Counted from the first letter of the stretch, positions 9,677 through 18,466 are shown. The stretch is DNA of 64,000 bases from Microbispora sp. H11081 (GCF_012999535.1 NZ_JABBWV010000003.1:456439-520438); one strand, 5' to 3'. A program made the numbers and translations. The notes: generated by a model from the letters alone, not told the origin.

Positions 9677-10333
9677 GTGAGCGTGGTGGACGTGACCGCA
9701 GCCGCATGTCCAGAAGACCTCATCCGGGCCGTCCGGGAGGCGGGCGTCCGTGACGAGCGCCTGCTTCAGGCCGTGCGCTCGACCCCGAGGGCCGGGTTCG
9801 TCCCCGCGGCACACGTCGCCCACGCGTACGAGGACGTGCCGATCCCCATCGCGCACGGGCAGGTGACCACCCAGCCGTCGCTGTCGGCGAGGATGATCGA
9901 AGGGCTCGAACTCACCGGGCGCGAGCACGTGCTGGAGGTCGGCAGCGGCCTCGGCTTCCAGACCGCGCTGCTCGCCCGCATGGCCGCCGACGTGGTCAGT
10001 GTCGACCTGTGGCCCGACCTCGTCCGCGACGCGCGGCGCAACCTCGCCCGCCAGGGCATCCGCAACGCCAAGGTGCTCGTCGGCGACGGCGGTCAGGGAG
10101 TGCCCGATCACGCGCCCTATGACGCCGTCATCGTCTCGGCGGCCTTTCCCACGGTCCCCGCGCCGCTGGTCGAGCAGTTGCGGCTCGGCGGCCGTCTGGT
10201 GCAGCCGATCGGCACCGGCGGCCGGGAGGAGGTCGTGCTCTTCGAGCGCACGCTCATCGGCCTGGAGCCCCGGCAGATCCTCACGCTGGCCCGCTTCGTC
10301 CGCCTCCACGGCCGCTACGGCTATCCCTCCTGA
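9677..10333 (+). CDS. pcm: Protein-L-isoaspartate O-methyltransferase
   Basis: A 218-residue PCMT that methylates isoaspartyl residues in aged proteins to start their repair. Family landmarks: FVPAAHVAHAYEDVPIPI, the substrate loop GQVTTQPSLSARMIE, and the SAM motif VLEVGSGLGFQTALLA, followed by GDGGQGVPDHAPYDAVIVSAA. The start is GTG at 9677. It is a single-gene unit and no regulatory site was noticed. Confidence 0.92.
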   Translation: MSVVDVTAAACPEDLIRAVREAGVRDERLLQAVRSTPRAGFVPAAHVAHAYEDVPIPIAHGQVTTQPSLSARMIEGLELTGREHVLEVGSGLGFQTALLARMAADVVSVDLWPDLVRDARRNLARQGIRNAKVLVGDGGQGVPDHAPYDAVIVSAAFPTVPAPLVEQLRLGGRLVQPIGTGGREEVVLFERTLIGLEPRQILTLARFVRLHGRYGYPS

Positions 10334-10683
10334 CCGTTTGGCCCTGAGCTGTCGCGACCTACTGGTTGCCAGGGGAAACGCTCATCGCGGTGGTGAGAAG
10401 TGAGCCTGGAGTTCCTGGAAAGATGGTCGAAGTGCTTCCCGAGGGCTGAATCTTCCTCGGTTGTCCTCGGCCTTCCTCGACCGGCAGGGCGGAGCGCCTG
10501 AGCAGGTCCGCGAGCGACTGGCGGCGGGCGAGGGCGACATCCGGCGACGCGGGGGACATGAGCGGCACCGACACCGAAACAGAGGAACTTCTGGATCGGC
10601 TCTACGGAGAAGTGATCGTCTTGGGGAGAGGGCCGACCCCGGGGCTGCCCGCGCGCCGCCGGGGTCGTGGTAGTCCTGATCCC
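10334..10683. other. Gap without a recognisable gene
   Basis: 350 bp between pcm and the phosphatase-like gene. Short open frames exist on both strands, but none resembles a known protein. An in-frame ATG at 10558 would extend the next gene by 42 low-complexity residues. Confidence 0.4.
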
Positions 10684-11478
10684 GTGTCGATCACGGACGA
10701 GGAGTTGGCCCTGGCGGCGGCGCAAGCCGGAGCCGCCGTCGTGCGCGCCATGTGGGGGACGTCGCTGACGCGCTTCGCGAAGTCCGCGGGTGACTTCGCC
10801 ACCGCCGCGGACATCGAGGCGGAGAGGGCCATCATCGATGTCATCCGCACGGCGCGTCCGGGCGACGCCGTGACGGGGGAGGAGAGCGGACGCACCGGGC
10901 GGGCCGGCGCGGAGCGCATGTGGCTGGTCGATCCTCTGTGCGGCACGTTGAACTACGCCGCGCGCGGCATGCTCGTCGCGGTGAACGTCGCCCTGCGTGT
11001 GGGATCCGCCATTACGGCGGCGGCCTGTGCCGACCCGTTCGCCGGCGAGGTGTTCTGGACGGACGGCGCCCGCGCGTACGTTCGTCGCGAAGGTGTGGAC
11101 GAACGGCTCACGCCGTCGGCCGAATCGCGGCTGGTGGACGTCAACCTCGATCCGCCGTTCCCGAACGCGCCGGCCTTCCACGCCGCCCGCCTCCTCGCCG
11201 AGCCGGGCTTCGCCGAGCGTTTCCGCCCCCGGGTCGTCTCCACGACTCTCGCGGTGACGTGGGTCGCCGCCGGTCGCCGGGCCGCCTACGTCACCGACGG
11301 GCATCTGCGCGACAGCGTGCACTTCGCGAGCGGGATCGCGCTGTGCCGGGCCGCCGGATGCGTGGTGACCGGCATCCACGGCGAGCCACTGCACACCGGT
11401 GCGGGCGGGCTCGTCGTGGCGGCCGACGGGGAGACGCACTCCGCGTTGCTGGAGATCATCGCCCGCGACGGCAGGTGA
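10684..11478 (+). CDS. Inositol monophosphatase-like protein lacking key metal ligands
   Basis: A 264-residue protein of the inositol monophosphatase/FIG superfamily. FATAADIEAE and VTGEES retain their acidic residues. The core WxxDPxDGTxNF motif reads WLVDPLCGTLNY, so the second Asp is Cys. The distal DxAAG motif reads HFASG, so that Asp is also lost. Loss of two magnesium ligands suggests a non-catalytic or altered protein. The GTG at 10684 is taken as start because the fold begins at SITDEELALAAAQAG; ATG 10558 is the longer alternative. Confidence 0.75.
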   Translation: MSITDEELALAAAQAGAAVVRAMWGTSLTRFAKSAGDFATAADIEAERAIIDVIRTARPGDAVTGEESGRTGRAGAERMWLVDPLCGTLNYAARGMLVAVNVALRVGSAITAAACADPFAGEVFWTDGARAYVRREGVDERLTPSAESRLVDVNLDPPFPNAPAFHAARLLAEPGFAERFRPRVVSTTLAVTWVAAGRRAAYVTDGHLRDSVHFASGIALCRAAGCVVTGIHGEPLHTGAGGLVVAADGETHSALLEIIARDGR

Positions 11479-11592
11479 GAGGTTCTTACGCGGCCGTCGC
11501 CGGAGTGGCCGCGGTCGTGAGGTCTAAGACCATGAAGCCGTCCCCGGTCCGAGGCTCGAAGGTCTCCCGGTGGGGTGCCGGGACCGGGTCGT

Positions 11593-11736
11593 TCAGATGC
11601 CTTCGGGCTTGCCCTCGTCCACGCGGTAGGTCTTCTCCCAGGAGGCGCCGCAGTGGCAGCTGCTGTGCTCCAGCAGCTGTCCGTCCTCGGTGACCGCGTA
11701 GCCGTCGGTGAGCCGGACGTGAACGTGCACACTCAT
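11593..11736 (-). CDS. Small conserved-type protein with CHC motif
   Basis: A 47-residue protein beginning SVHVHVRLTDGYAVTEDGQ and ending KTYRVDEGKPEGI. The central SSCHCGASWEK resembles half of a zinc-binding knuckle. Its composition is protein-like, and a purine-rich GGCGG lies upstream of the ATG. The function is unknown. Confidence 0.5.
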   Translation of the reverse strand: MSVHVHVRLTDGYAVTEDGQLLEHSSCHCGASWEKTYRVDEGKPEGI

Positions 11737-11881
11737 GGGGGCCGCCTTTGTCCTCGATGGGATCCTTGAGTGGCTCGGGAGCGCCACCAGGTATAGAGAA
11801 CTATGTAATGTTTTGACCGATTCGGGCAAGGTGTGCGCGTCGCGGGTTCGTAACGGACGGGCGGAGCGGGCGGGATCTGAA

Positions 11882-11896
11882 GGAGGAGTAACCTCC
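11882..11896. promoter_or_regulatory. Short inverted repeat
   Basis: GGAGG AGTAA CCTCC lies between the small CHC protein gene and the aldo-keto reductase gene, 73 bp before the latter. It is a possible operator. Apart from this, 11737-11968 holds only AT-richer promoter-like sequence around 11790-11825. Confidence 0.3.
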
Positions 11897-11968
11897 CTCA
11901 CACGGCTTAATGCCGAAGCCGGGGGATAGGACACAGAACTCTGATCTGTGCCAGAAGGGGGATCTTCC

Positions 11969-12832
11969 ATGAGGACTCGCCACATCGGTGACGTGCAGGT
12001 CGGCGCGATCGGTCTCGGGGGCATGCCGATGTCCATCGAGGGGCGGCCGGACGAGCAGCGCTCCATCGCGACCATCCACGCGGCCCTGGACGCCGGGGTG
12101 ACGCTGATCGACACGGCCGACGCCTACCACCTGTACGCGGACGAGGTGGGCCACAACGAGACGCTGATCGCCAAGGCTCTGGCGAGCTACGGCGGGGATA
12201 CCTCGGACGTGCTGGTCGCCACCAAGGGCGGGCACCTGCGCCCGGGTGACGGCTCGTGGACGCTCGACGGCTCGCCCGACCATCTCAGGCAGGCCTGCGA
12301 CGCCTCGCTCAAGCGGCTGGGCGTCGAGGCGATCGGCCTCTACCAGTTCCACCGGCCCGACCCGCGGGTGCCGTACGAGGAGTCGGTCGGCACGATCCGC
12401 GACCTGCTGGACGCGGGCAAGATCCGCTACGCCGGCATCTCCAACGCGAACCCCGAGCAGATCCGCCAGGCCAACGACATCCTCGGCGGCCGTCTGGTCA
12501 GCGTGCAGAACCAGTTCTCCCCGTCCTTCCGCTCCAGCGAGCCGGAGCTGGAGCTGTGCGCGGACATGGGCATCGCGTTCCTGCCCTGGAGCCCGCTCGG
12601 CGGCATCTCCCAGGCGGGCGAGCTGGGCTCGCGCTTCGCGCCGTTCGCGGAGGTGGCGCGGGCCCACAACGTGAGCCCGCAGCAGGTGTGCCTGGCCTGG
12701 ATGCTGGCCAAGGCGCCGGTGGTGATCCCGATCCCGGGCTCGTCGCGGCCGGAGACGATCCTCGACTCGGTCAAGGCGGCGGACCTGGAGCTGTCGCCCG
12801 TAGAGCTGTCCAGGCTCGACGCGGCGGGCTGA
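11969..12832 (+). CDS. Aldo-keto reductase
   Basis: A 287-residue, complete (beta/alpha)8 NADPH-dependent oxidoreductase of the AKR superfamily. The tetrad is visible: Asp in LIDTADAY, Tyr in the following helix, Lys in VATKGG and His in YQFHRPDP. The nucleotide-binding end is IPIPGSSRPETI. The carbonyl substrate is unknown. The ATG at 11969 follows GGGGGA and gives the conventional N-terminus (MRTRHIGDVQVGAIGLGG). It is not closely similar to the broken reductase at 2.3-3.3 kb. Confidence 0.9.
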   Translation: MRTRHIGDVQVGAIGLGGMPMSIEGRPDEQRSIATIHAALDAGVTLIDTADAYHLYADEVGHNETLIAKALASYGGDTSDVLVATKGGHLRPGDGSWTLDGSPDHLRQACDASLKRLGVEAIGLYQFHRPDPRVPYEESVGTIRDLLDAGKIRYAGISNANPEQIRQANDILGGRLVSVQNQFSPSFRSSEPELELCADMGIAFLPWSPLGGISQAGELGSRFAPFAEVARAHNVSPQQVCLAWMLAKAPVVIPIPGSSRPETILDSVKAADLELSPVELSRLDAAG

Positions 12833-12840
12833 GGATCACC

Positions 12841-13677
12841 TCACTCGTCCGCCCAGTGACGGTGCCGGGCCGCCGCGGCCAGCGCGGCGGCCCGCGCCGC
12901 CTCGGTCGGCGTGAACGGCAGATCGGGCCGCCTGGCCACCAGCGCGGCGTCGGCGTTCACGGGGATGGTCATCACGGCCGGGCCATCCCCGGAAACCGGC
13001 TCGCCGGGCTCCTGCCACCCGACCTCGGCCGTGCGCAGCAGTTCGCTCATGGCCGCGACCAGTTCTCCCGGGTTGTCGCGTACGCGCTGACCCAGCAGCA
13101 GCGCCTGAATGCCGGGGTCGATGAGGTCCCTGACCTGGGCGGGCACGACGACGGCGTCCACCCCGCCGGCCCGGTCGACCGCGCGCCACAGGTCGAGGGG
13201 CGTGAGTGTGGCCGGGGCCTCGACGATGAACTCGTCCAGCGCGTCGCAGCCTCCCGGCGTCATCGCCGCGCTGCCCGCGGGCGCGATCTGCAGGGCGAGG
13301 ATGTTGCAGCGCAGCCGGGCGAACGCCCCGGCGAGCGCGGCGAGGCGGCCGGGGCGCTCGGCGACCCTGGCCCGCACCCGCCACAGGCTGGTGGGCTGCT
13401 CCGCCCTGACGCGGGCGCGCGGCCGTACGACTCCGGAGGCCGACAGCCGCCTGTGCGCGGCGGAGCCGACGATCAGCGCGAGGCCGAGGCCGACGAGGAC
13501 CACGGGGCCGGGGTCCCGGTGGCCGAGCAGGGTGGTGATCACGTGGGCGAGGCCGACGGCGAGGAAGAGCGCGGCAAGCTCCGCGATCTCCCGGCGCCAG
13601 GATCGGACCCCGTGCGGGATATGCGGGCCGGGAGACGCGTGCCCGCCCCCGTCGGCGGCATTTCTCGGTTCGCTCAT
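12841..13677 (-). CDS. Membrane-anchored ACT-like domain protein
   Basis: A protein of about 278 residues. Two hydrophobic segments (roughly residues 35-80: IAELAALFLAVGLAHVITTL and GPVVLVGLGLALIVGSAA) precede a cytoplasmic region with an ACT-like fold (SLWRVRARVAERPGRLAALA, LRCNILALQIAP). ACT domains bind amino acids and regulate enzymes or transcription, so it may sense a small ligand at the membrane. The ligand and partner are unknown. The start at 13677 (MSEPRN) is tentative. Confidence 0.65.
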   Translation of the reverse strand: MSEPRNAADGGGHASPGPHIPHGVRSWRREIAELAALFLAVGLAHVITTLLGHRDPGPVVLVGLGLALIVGSAAHRRLSASGVVRPRARVRAEQPTSLWRVRARVAERPGRLAALAGAFARLRCNILALQIAPAGSAAMTPGGCDALDEFIVEAPATLTPLDLWRAVDRAGGVDAVVVPAQVRDLIDPGIQALLLGQRVRDNPGELVAAMSELLRTAEVGWQEPGEPVSGDGPAVMTIPVNADAALVARRPDLPFTPTEAARAAALAAAARHRHWADE

Positions 13678-13789
13678 GCCCGGAAGTCTGACCACGCGTT
13701 GTTACATGGTCACGGTCCGTGGAGTGTCGCCCGCATTAATCCGCTTTCACTCGGCAGCGGTCGTCGCCGCCAGATCATCCGGGTGCCGG

Positions 13790-14167
13790 TCAGGCCGTCC
13801 TGATCCACAGGCAGAACGGGTGCCCGGCCGGGTCGAGGTAGACCCGCACGTCGTCCTGCGGCTGGTGGTCGGCGAGGGTCGCGCCCGCCTCGACCGCGTG
13901 CGCGCCGGCCGTGGCGAGGTCGTCCACCTCGATGTCCAGGTGGAACATCATCTGCTGTTCTCCGCGCCCGGCGGGCCACACGGGCCGCACGTACGCCTTC
14001 TCGGTCTGGAAGGACAGGCCGGTCCCGCCGCCCGGCGGATGCATCGTCACCCATCCGGGCTCATCGGAGTCGATCTCCCAGCCGAGAAGCCGCTGGTAGA
14101 AGGCGGCGAGCTCGCGGGCGTCCGGCGCGTCGAGCACGGCCGCCGACAGGGTCATGCGTGGCGTCAT
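13790..14167 (-). CDS. VOC family (glyoxalase-like) protein
   Basis: A 125-residue vicinal-oxygen-chelate domain protein. It has two beta-alpha-beta-beta-beta units: LSAAVLDAPDARELAAFYQR through GLSFQTE, then FHLDIEVDDLATAG through YLDPAGHPFCLWIRTA. Metal-ligand-type His and Glu positions are partly present. Such proteins are dioxygenases, glyoxalases or drug-binding proteins, and the role here is unknown. GGAGGA precedes the ATG at 14167. It is divergent from the second DUF574 gene. Confidence 0.8.
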   Translation of the reverse strand: MTPRMTLSAAVLDAPDARELAAFYQRLLGWEIDSDEPGWVTMHPPGGGTGLSFQTEKAYVRPVWPAGRGEQQMMFHLDIEVDDLATAGAHAVEAGATLADHQPQDDVRVYLDPAGHPFCLWIRTA

Positions 14168-14249
14168 CTGTCCTCCTGGGATGGTCACCGTGCTGCTGCC
14201 CCGTTGCCTGGGGGCGAATCTCAGGAGATGATCTCCGGCGTGATCGATT

Positions 14250-14267
14250 CGTGGGAGCGATCCCACG
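14250..14267. promoter_or_regulatory. CebR-like palindromic operator
   Basis: CGTGGGAGCGATCCCACG is a perfect 7-bp inverted repeat around GCGA. Its core TGGGAGCGATCCCA differs by one base from the TGGGAGCGCTCCCA box of actinobacterial CebR/LacI-type repressors. It ends about 14 bp before the start of the second DUF574 gene. GGAGATGATCTCC at 14224-14236 is a second dyad. Confidence 0.5.
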
Positions 14268-14281
14268 AGGAGGAGTGACGT

Positions 14282-15106
14282 ATGGACGACTTCGGACGCG
14301 CGCCGGCGGGCATCGACCCCTCCGTCCCCAGCGTCGCCCGGATGTACGACTACTACCTGGGCGGCAAGGACAACTTCCCGGCCGACAGGGAGGCCGCGGA
14401 GAAGATGCTCGTCATCGGCCGGCAGATGGGCAACGACGGGCGGGAGATCGCCAGGGAGAACCGCGGCTTCCTCGGCAGGGCCGTACGGCACCTAGCCCAG
14501 TCGGGCGTCACCCAGTTCATCGACATCGGCGCGGGGCTGCCCACGCAGGAGAACGTCCACCAGGTCGCGCAGCGGCACGCCCCCGGATCGCGGGTCGTGT
14601 ACGTCGACAACGACCCCGTCGTCCTGGTCCACGCGCGGGCGCTGCTGGCCGACAACCCGGACACGGTGGTCCTGAGCGGTGATCTCCGCGATCCCGGCGC
14701 CGTCTTCGACGAGCCGGTGGTGCGGGCGCACATCGACTTCACCCGGCCGTTCGCCGTCCTCCTTGTCTCGGTGCTGCACTTCGTGACGGACGACGACGCC
14801 GCAGACCGCATCGTGGCGGACATACGCGAACGGCTGGTGCCCGGCGGCCACCTGGTGCTGTCGCACATCTACAAGGGCGACGTCGAGGAGGAGGTCGTCG
14901 AGGCGAGCGAGCGGGTCTACTCGGCCACGTCATCGGGCGGGCTCGCGGGAAGGTCGCTGACGCGGATCTCGTCCTACTTCGACGGTCTGGAGATGCTGGA
15001 GCCCGGCCTCGTCCCGGTCCAGGCGTGGCGGCCCGACGTCCCCTGGGACGTGCCCGTGCAGCCGGGCAGGTCCGGCATCCTGGGAGCCGTCGGCCGGAAG
15101 CTCTGA
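14282..15106 (+). CDS. DUF574-type SAM-dependent methyltransferase (copy 2)
   Basis: A 274-residue paralogue of the protein at 6324-7133. It shares the signature YDYYLGGKDNFPADR, the SAM-binding FIDIGAGLPTQENVHQVAQ and VVYVDNDPVVLVHARALLA, and the C-terminal LEPGLVPVQAWRP. The substrate is unknown. The ATG at 14282 follows GAGGAGGAG. The operator-like palindrome at 14250-14267 overlaps the expected leader, which suggests carbon-source-linked repression, an unusual hint for this family. Confidence 0.9.
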   Translation: MDDFGRAPAGIDPSVPSVARMYDYYLGGKDNFPADREAAEKMLVIGRQMGNDGREIARENRGFLGRAVRHLAQSGVTQFIDIGAGLPTQENVHQVAQRHAPGSRVVYVDNDPVVLVHARALLADNPDTVVLSGDLRDPGAVFDEPVVRAHIDFTRPFAVLLVSVLHFVTDDDAADRIVADIRERLVPGGHLVLSHIYKGDVEEEVVEASERVYSATSSGGLAGRSLTRISSYFDGLEMLEPGLVPVQAWRPDVPWDVPVQPGRSGILGAVGRKL

Positions 15107-15121
15107 ACGACCTCGCCGAGG

Positions 15122-15736
15122 TCAGCGCAGGGCGCGGGTGAGCACGTCGAGGGTGACCTCGATGATCTCTTCGGTGTCCGCCGTCGTGGTCGCCGGGTCG
15201 TGGCCCGCGATGCCGGGCGCGAGACGGCGGCTCCCCGCCCGCAGCACGCCCCAGGCCAGCTCGGCCCGCAGCGAAGGGTGGTCCATCCCGGCTTCGCGCA
15301 GGGCGTCGGCGAGCGGCGCCATGAGCTCGCCGTGCAACTCGTCGACGCGGGCCCGGCACTCTCCCGGCAGCCCGATGGCCTGCAGCGCCGGGATCAGCGC
15401 GTAGTCGGCGCTGCCGACGAAGTCCAGCGCGGCCCTGCCGTACGCGCGAATCCTGGCGGGCAGCGAGCCGTCCGGCGCGGCGGCGGACGCGATGGCGTCG
15501 CGCAGCCGGGCCGACCAGCGGGGGAGCGCGTCCTCCACGAGCTGCGCCAGGATGTCGGCGGTGGAGGCGAAGTAGCGGTAGACGCTGGAGCGGGCGAGGC
15601 CGATCCGGGCGCCGACGGCCGCGGGGGTGAGCGCGTGCACGCCGTCGGCGGCCAGGATCTCCCGCGCCGCCTCCAGCAGGGCGGCGTGCTGGTTGGCGCG
15701 GTGATCGGCGACGGTCGCCGCGCTGATCCTCGGCAT
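15122..15736 (-). CDS. TetR-family regulator
   Basis: A 204-residue TetR protein. The N-terminal helix-turn-helix is ILAADGVHALTPAAVGARIG followed by LARSSVYRYFASTADILAQL; the rest is a helical ligand domain. It lies 15 bp downstream of a DHA2 exporter gene on the same strand, so the two are probably co-transcribed and this protein represses the pair. The inducing drug or metabolite is unknown. Confidence 0.88.
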   Translation of the reverse strand: MPRISAATVADHRANQHAALLEAAREILAADGVHALTPAAVGARIGLARSSVYRYFASTADILAQLVEDALPRWSARLRDAIASAAAPDGSLPARIRAYGRAALDFVGSADYALIPALQAIGLPGECRARVDELHGELMAPLADALREAGMDHPSLRAELAWGVLRAGSRRLAPGIAGHDPATTTADTEEIIEVTLDVLTRALR

Positions 15737-15751
15737 CTCCCCTCCAGGTTC

Positions 15752-17368
15752 CTACAGGTCCGGGTCGCGACCTCCAGTATCCGGCCCGCCGGCCGCGACC
15801 GGCTCCGGTGACTCGTCCCGCGCGACCGGCGTGCGGGGGAGCAGGAGGGTGATGCCGACTCCGGCCAGCAGCGCCAGCGCCGTGATGAACGTGACCCTGC
15901 GGGTGGCCTCGGATGCCGCCTCGACCGCCGCCGCGTGGACCACCGGGTCGCGCAGCGCGGGGATGGCGGCGCCCGCGCTCTCCTCGACCATCCGGGCCGT
16001 GCTCGTGCGCACCTGTTCCGGCTGGCCGGCGAGCCCCCGCTCGACCGCGGAGCCCAGCCCGGTCACCAGCACCCCGCCGAGGACGGCGATTCCCAGCGCC
16101 GCGCCGAGCTGGCGGACCGTGCTCTGGAGCGCGGACGCGCCACCGGACAGCCGGGCCGGCACGTCGGCCATGAGCACGCCGGTGAGCTGCGCCGTGGCGA
16201 AGCCGATGCCCGCGCCGTAGAGGAGCAGCCACGGCACCGGCCGCCAGGGGCCCATGTCAGGAGACAGGGAGAGACCGATCGCCGCCGCGCCGACGGCCTC
16301 CATGCCGAGGCCGATCCGGACGATGGCCCGGGGGGACCACTTCTTCGACAGCGGGGGGACCATCCCGCCCGCGAGGAAGGTGCCGAGGGCCAGCGCGGCG
16401 ATGACGAGCCCCGCCCGGAAGGCGGTGTAGCCGAGCGCGGACTGCAGGAAGAGCGGCAGCACGAGGATCAGGCCGAACTCGCCGAGCGCCACGATCACCG
16501 CGGCCATCGCGCCGTAGCGGAAGCTCGGCAGCTCGAACAGCGTGAGGTTCACGAGCACGGGCCGGCCGGCGCGCTCCCGCCGCCGTTCGCGCACGAGCAG
16601 GGCGGCCAGCGCGAGGATGCCGACGGCGAAGGCGAAGGGAACGGGGGAGAGGCTCTCGAACCGCAGGCCGAACAGGGCGGCGGTCCGCCGCGGCTCCCAC
16701 CAGCCGTACTTCTGCCCTTCGATCAGGGCGAAGACGACGCCGGTCGTGCCGAGCACGGCGAGGACGAGCCCGGCCAGGTCGCCGCCCGCCGCGTGGCCGT
16801 CCCGCGACTCCGGCACCCGCAGCGAGCCGAGCAGGAGCAGCGCGCCGATGGGCAGGTTGATCCAGAACGCGGCCCGCCAGCCGTGGTCGGTGACCAGCCA
16901 GCCTCCGACCAGAGGGCCGATCGCGGCCATGCCGCCGATAATGGAGCCCCACACGGCGAAGGCGATCACCCGCATGCGGCCCACGTAGACGCGGTTGATG
17001 ATCGCGAGGGTCATCGGGACCGCCATCGCGGCCCCTGCCCCCTGCACGGCCCGGACGCCGATGAGCATGGGCCCGTTCACCGACAGCGCCGCCAGCACGC
17101 TCGCCACCAGGAAGACCGCGATCCCCAGGGCGAACAGGCGGCGCCTGCCGTACCGGTCGCCGGCCCGGCCGAACGGGATGAGCAGCGCGGCGAACATCAG
17201 CGAGTAGATCGAGTTGACCCACTCCACGTCGGTGGCGCCGAGGCCCAGGTCGGCGATGATCGCGGGCACCGCGACGTTCACGATCGTGGCGTCGACGACG
17301 ACCAACGACACGCCGGTGGCGAGTACGACGAGGGGGAGCCAGCTCTGGCGAGAGTTTGGCGACGACAT
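15752..17368 (-). CDS. DHA2-family (EmrB/QacA-like) MFS drug exporter
   Basis: A 538-residue, 14-helix proton antiporter of the inner membrane. Helix 1 carries the D1 motif VVDATIVNVAVPAI. Motif A is GRAGDRYGRRRLF, and helix 5 has the antiporter motif GPLVGGWLVTDHGWR. The C-terminal tail is Pro/Gly-rich. It likely expels a hydrophobic antibiotic or metabolite. The upstream 36 bp contains TATAGT (a -10 candidate) flanked by TGTCGC and TTGTCGCC motifs that might bind the downstream TetR. Confidence 0.9.
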   Translation of the reverse strand: MSSPNSRQSWLPLVVLATGVSLVVVDATIVNVAVPAIIADLGLGATDVEWVNSIYSLMFAALLIPFGRAGDRYGRRRLFALGIAVFLVASVLAALSVNGPMLIGVRAVQGAGAAMAVPMTLAIINRVYVGRMRVIAFAVWGSIIGGMAAIGPLVGGWLVTDHGWRAAFWINLPIGALLLLGSLRVPESRDGHAAGGDLAGLVLAVLGTTGVVFALIEGQKYGWWEPRRTAALFGLRFESLSPVPFAFAVGILALAALLVRERRRERAGRPVLVNLTLFELPSFRYGAMAAVIVALGEFGLILVLPLFLQSALGYTAFRAGLVIAALALGTFLAGGMVPPLSKKWSPRAIVRIGLGMEAVGAAAIGLSLSPDMGPWRPVPWLLLYGAGIGFATAQLTGVLMADVPARLSGGASALQSTVRQLGAALGIAVLGGVLVTGLGSAVERGLAGQPEQVRTSTARMVEESAGAAIPALRDPVVHAAAVEAASEATRRVTFITALALLAGVGITLLLPRTPVARDESPEPVAAGGPDTGGRDPDL

Positions 17369-17404
17369 GTCGCGAACTATAGCAACGCCTTGTCGCCAAA
17401 GCTC

Positions 17405-18358
17405 TCAGGAAGTGGCCCGGCGGGCGCGGGCACGCCGTTTGCCCTCGTGCATGGCCTGGACGCGGGCGACCGGGATCGTGTGGCCCTCCTCGATCAGGTC
17501 GCGGGGCAGCCGCTGGGGCTCCGGCATGAGCGCGGCCCAGGGATCGCCGTCGCGCAGCAGGCCCGCCGCCGTGCGCACGGTGAAGTCGCCGGGCGCGACC
17601 CGGTCCAGGTCGTCCCACGCGACCGGGAACGACACCGGGACGCCGGGCCGTACGCGCGGGCTGTAGGCGGCGACCACGGTCGCGCCGCCGGACCTGGTCG
17701 AGTCGACGAACACCCGGTCGCCCCTGTCCTCCCGGATGAACGCCGTCGTGGCGAGTGCGGGGTCGAGGCGCTCCGCGCGTACGCCGAGGGCGCGGGTCGC
17801 GGCGGCCACGTCCTCCGTGGTGTGCGCCTCCAGCGGCACGAACACGTGCAGGCCCTTGGCGCCGCTGGTCTTCACCGCCCCCGCGAGGCCGGCGTCGGCC
17901 AGCGCCCGGCCGATCAGGCGCGCGGTGGCGACGGCACGCGGGAACGCCTCGGCCGACGGCGGGTCGATGTCGAGCACGAGATGCGTGGGGCGGTCCCACT
18001 CCCCGGCGCGGACGAGGGCGGGGTGATACTCCACCGCGCGCTGGTTGGCGAGCCACAGCAGGGTGCGCCGGTCGTCGCACAGGGCGTACGACACCCGCCG
18101 CTGTGACGACTCGGCCCACAGCGTGACCGTCCGCACCCAGTCGGGGGCGTATGAGGGCACGTTCTTCTGCATGAACGGCGCCTGTCCCTGCCGCACGCGC
18201 ACCACGGACAGCGGGCGCTCGCGCAGCACCGGCAGGACGCGGTCGCGCACCGCGTCCAGGTAGTCGACCAGGTCGCGCTTGGTCGCGCCCGCGCCGTCGA
18301 ACAACGGCTGGTCGAGGTTGGTCAGCGTGACTCCGTCGCGAGCCTCATCGCTGGTCAT
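17405..18358 (-). CDS. Stand-alone LigD polymerase-domain protein
   Basis: A protein of about 317 residues matching the polymerase/primase domain of ATP-dependent DNA ligase D, which adds nucleotides at broken ends during non-homologous end joining. Diagnostic segments: LDQPLFDGAGATKRDLVDYL, PFMQKNVPSYAPDWV, the catalytic LVLDIDPP aspartates, and SGAKGLHVFVPL. No ligase, phosphoesterase or Ku gene is adjacent, so partners must lie elsewhere. The ATG at 18358 (MTSDEARDGV) is preferred over the longer frame to 18427, which overlaps the divergent gene's promoter. Confidence 0.88.
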   Translation of the reverse strand: MTSDEARDGVTLTNLDQPLFDGAGATKRDLVDYLDAVRDRVLPVLRERPLSVVRVRQGQAPFMQKNVPSYAPDWVRTVTLWAESSQRRVSYALCDDRRTLLWLANQRAVEYHPALVRAGEWDRPTHLVLDIDPPSAEAFPRAVATARLIGRALADAGLAGAVKTSGAKGLHVFVPLEAHTTEDVAAATRALGVRAERLDPALATTAFIREDRGDRVFVDSTRSGGATVVAAYSPRVRPGVPVSFPVAWDDLDRVAPGDFTVRTAAGLLRDGDPWAALMPEPQRLPRDLIEEGHTIPVARVQAMHEGKRRARARRATS

Positions 18359-18420
18359 CCGATCACCATGCCCGTGCCCGGCCGCCGGAATCAACACCCC
18401 TGATTCGTCGCTCAACATGT

Positions 18421-18451
18421 GAGACATATTTGCTCAAATAGCGAGACATAT
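18421..18451. promoter_or_regulatory. Paired direct repeat in divergent promoter
   Basis: GAGACATAT occurs at 18421-18429 and 18443-18451, 22 bp apart (two helical turns), just upstream of the methyltransferase start. It is a possible site for an unknown regulator. Confidence 0.35.
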
Positions 18452-18466
18452 GGAACCGTAGTGGAC

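Noticed and set aside
15935-18106. 723-codon open frame on the plus strand
   Set aside because: It is antisense to the DHA2 exporter and LigD genes; its Arg/Gly/His-rich composition is that of a high-GC shadow frame.
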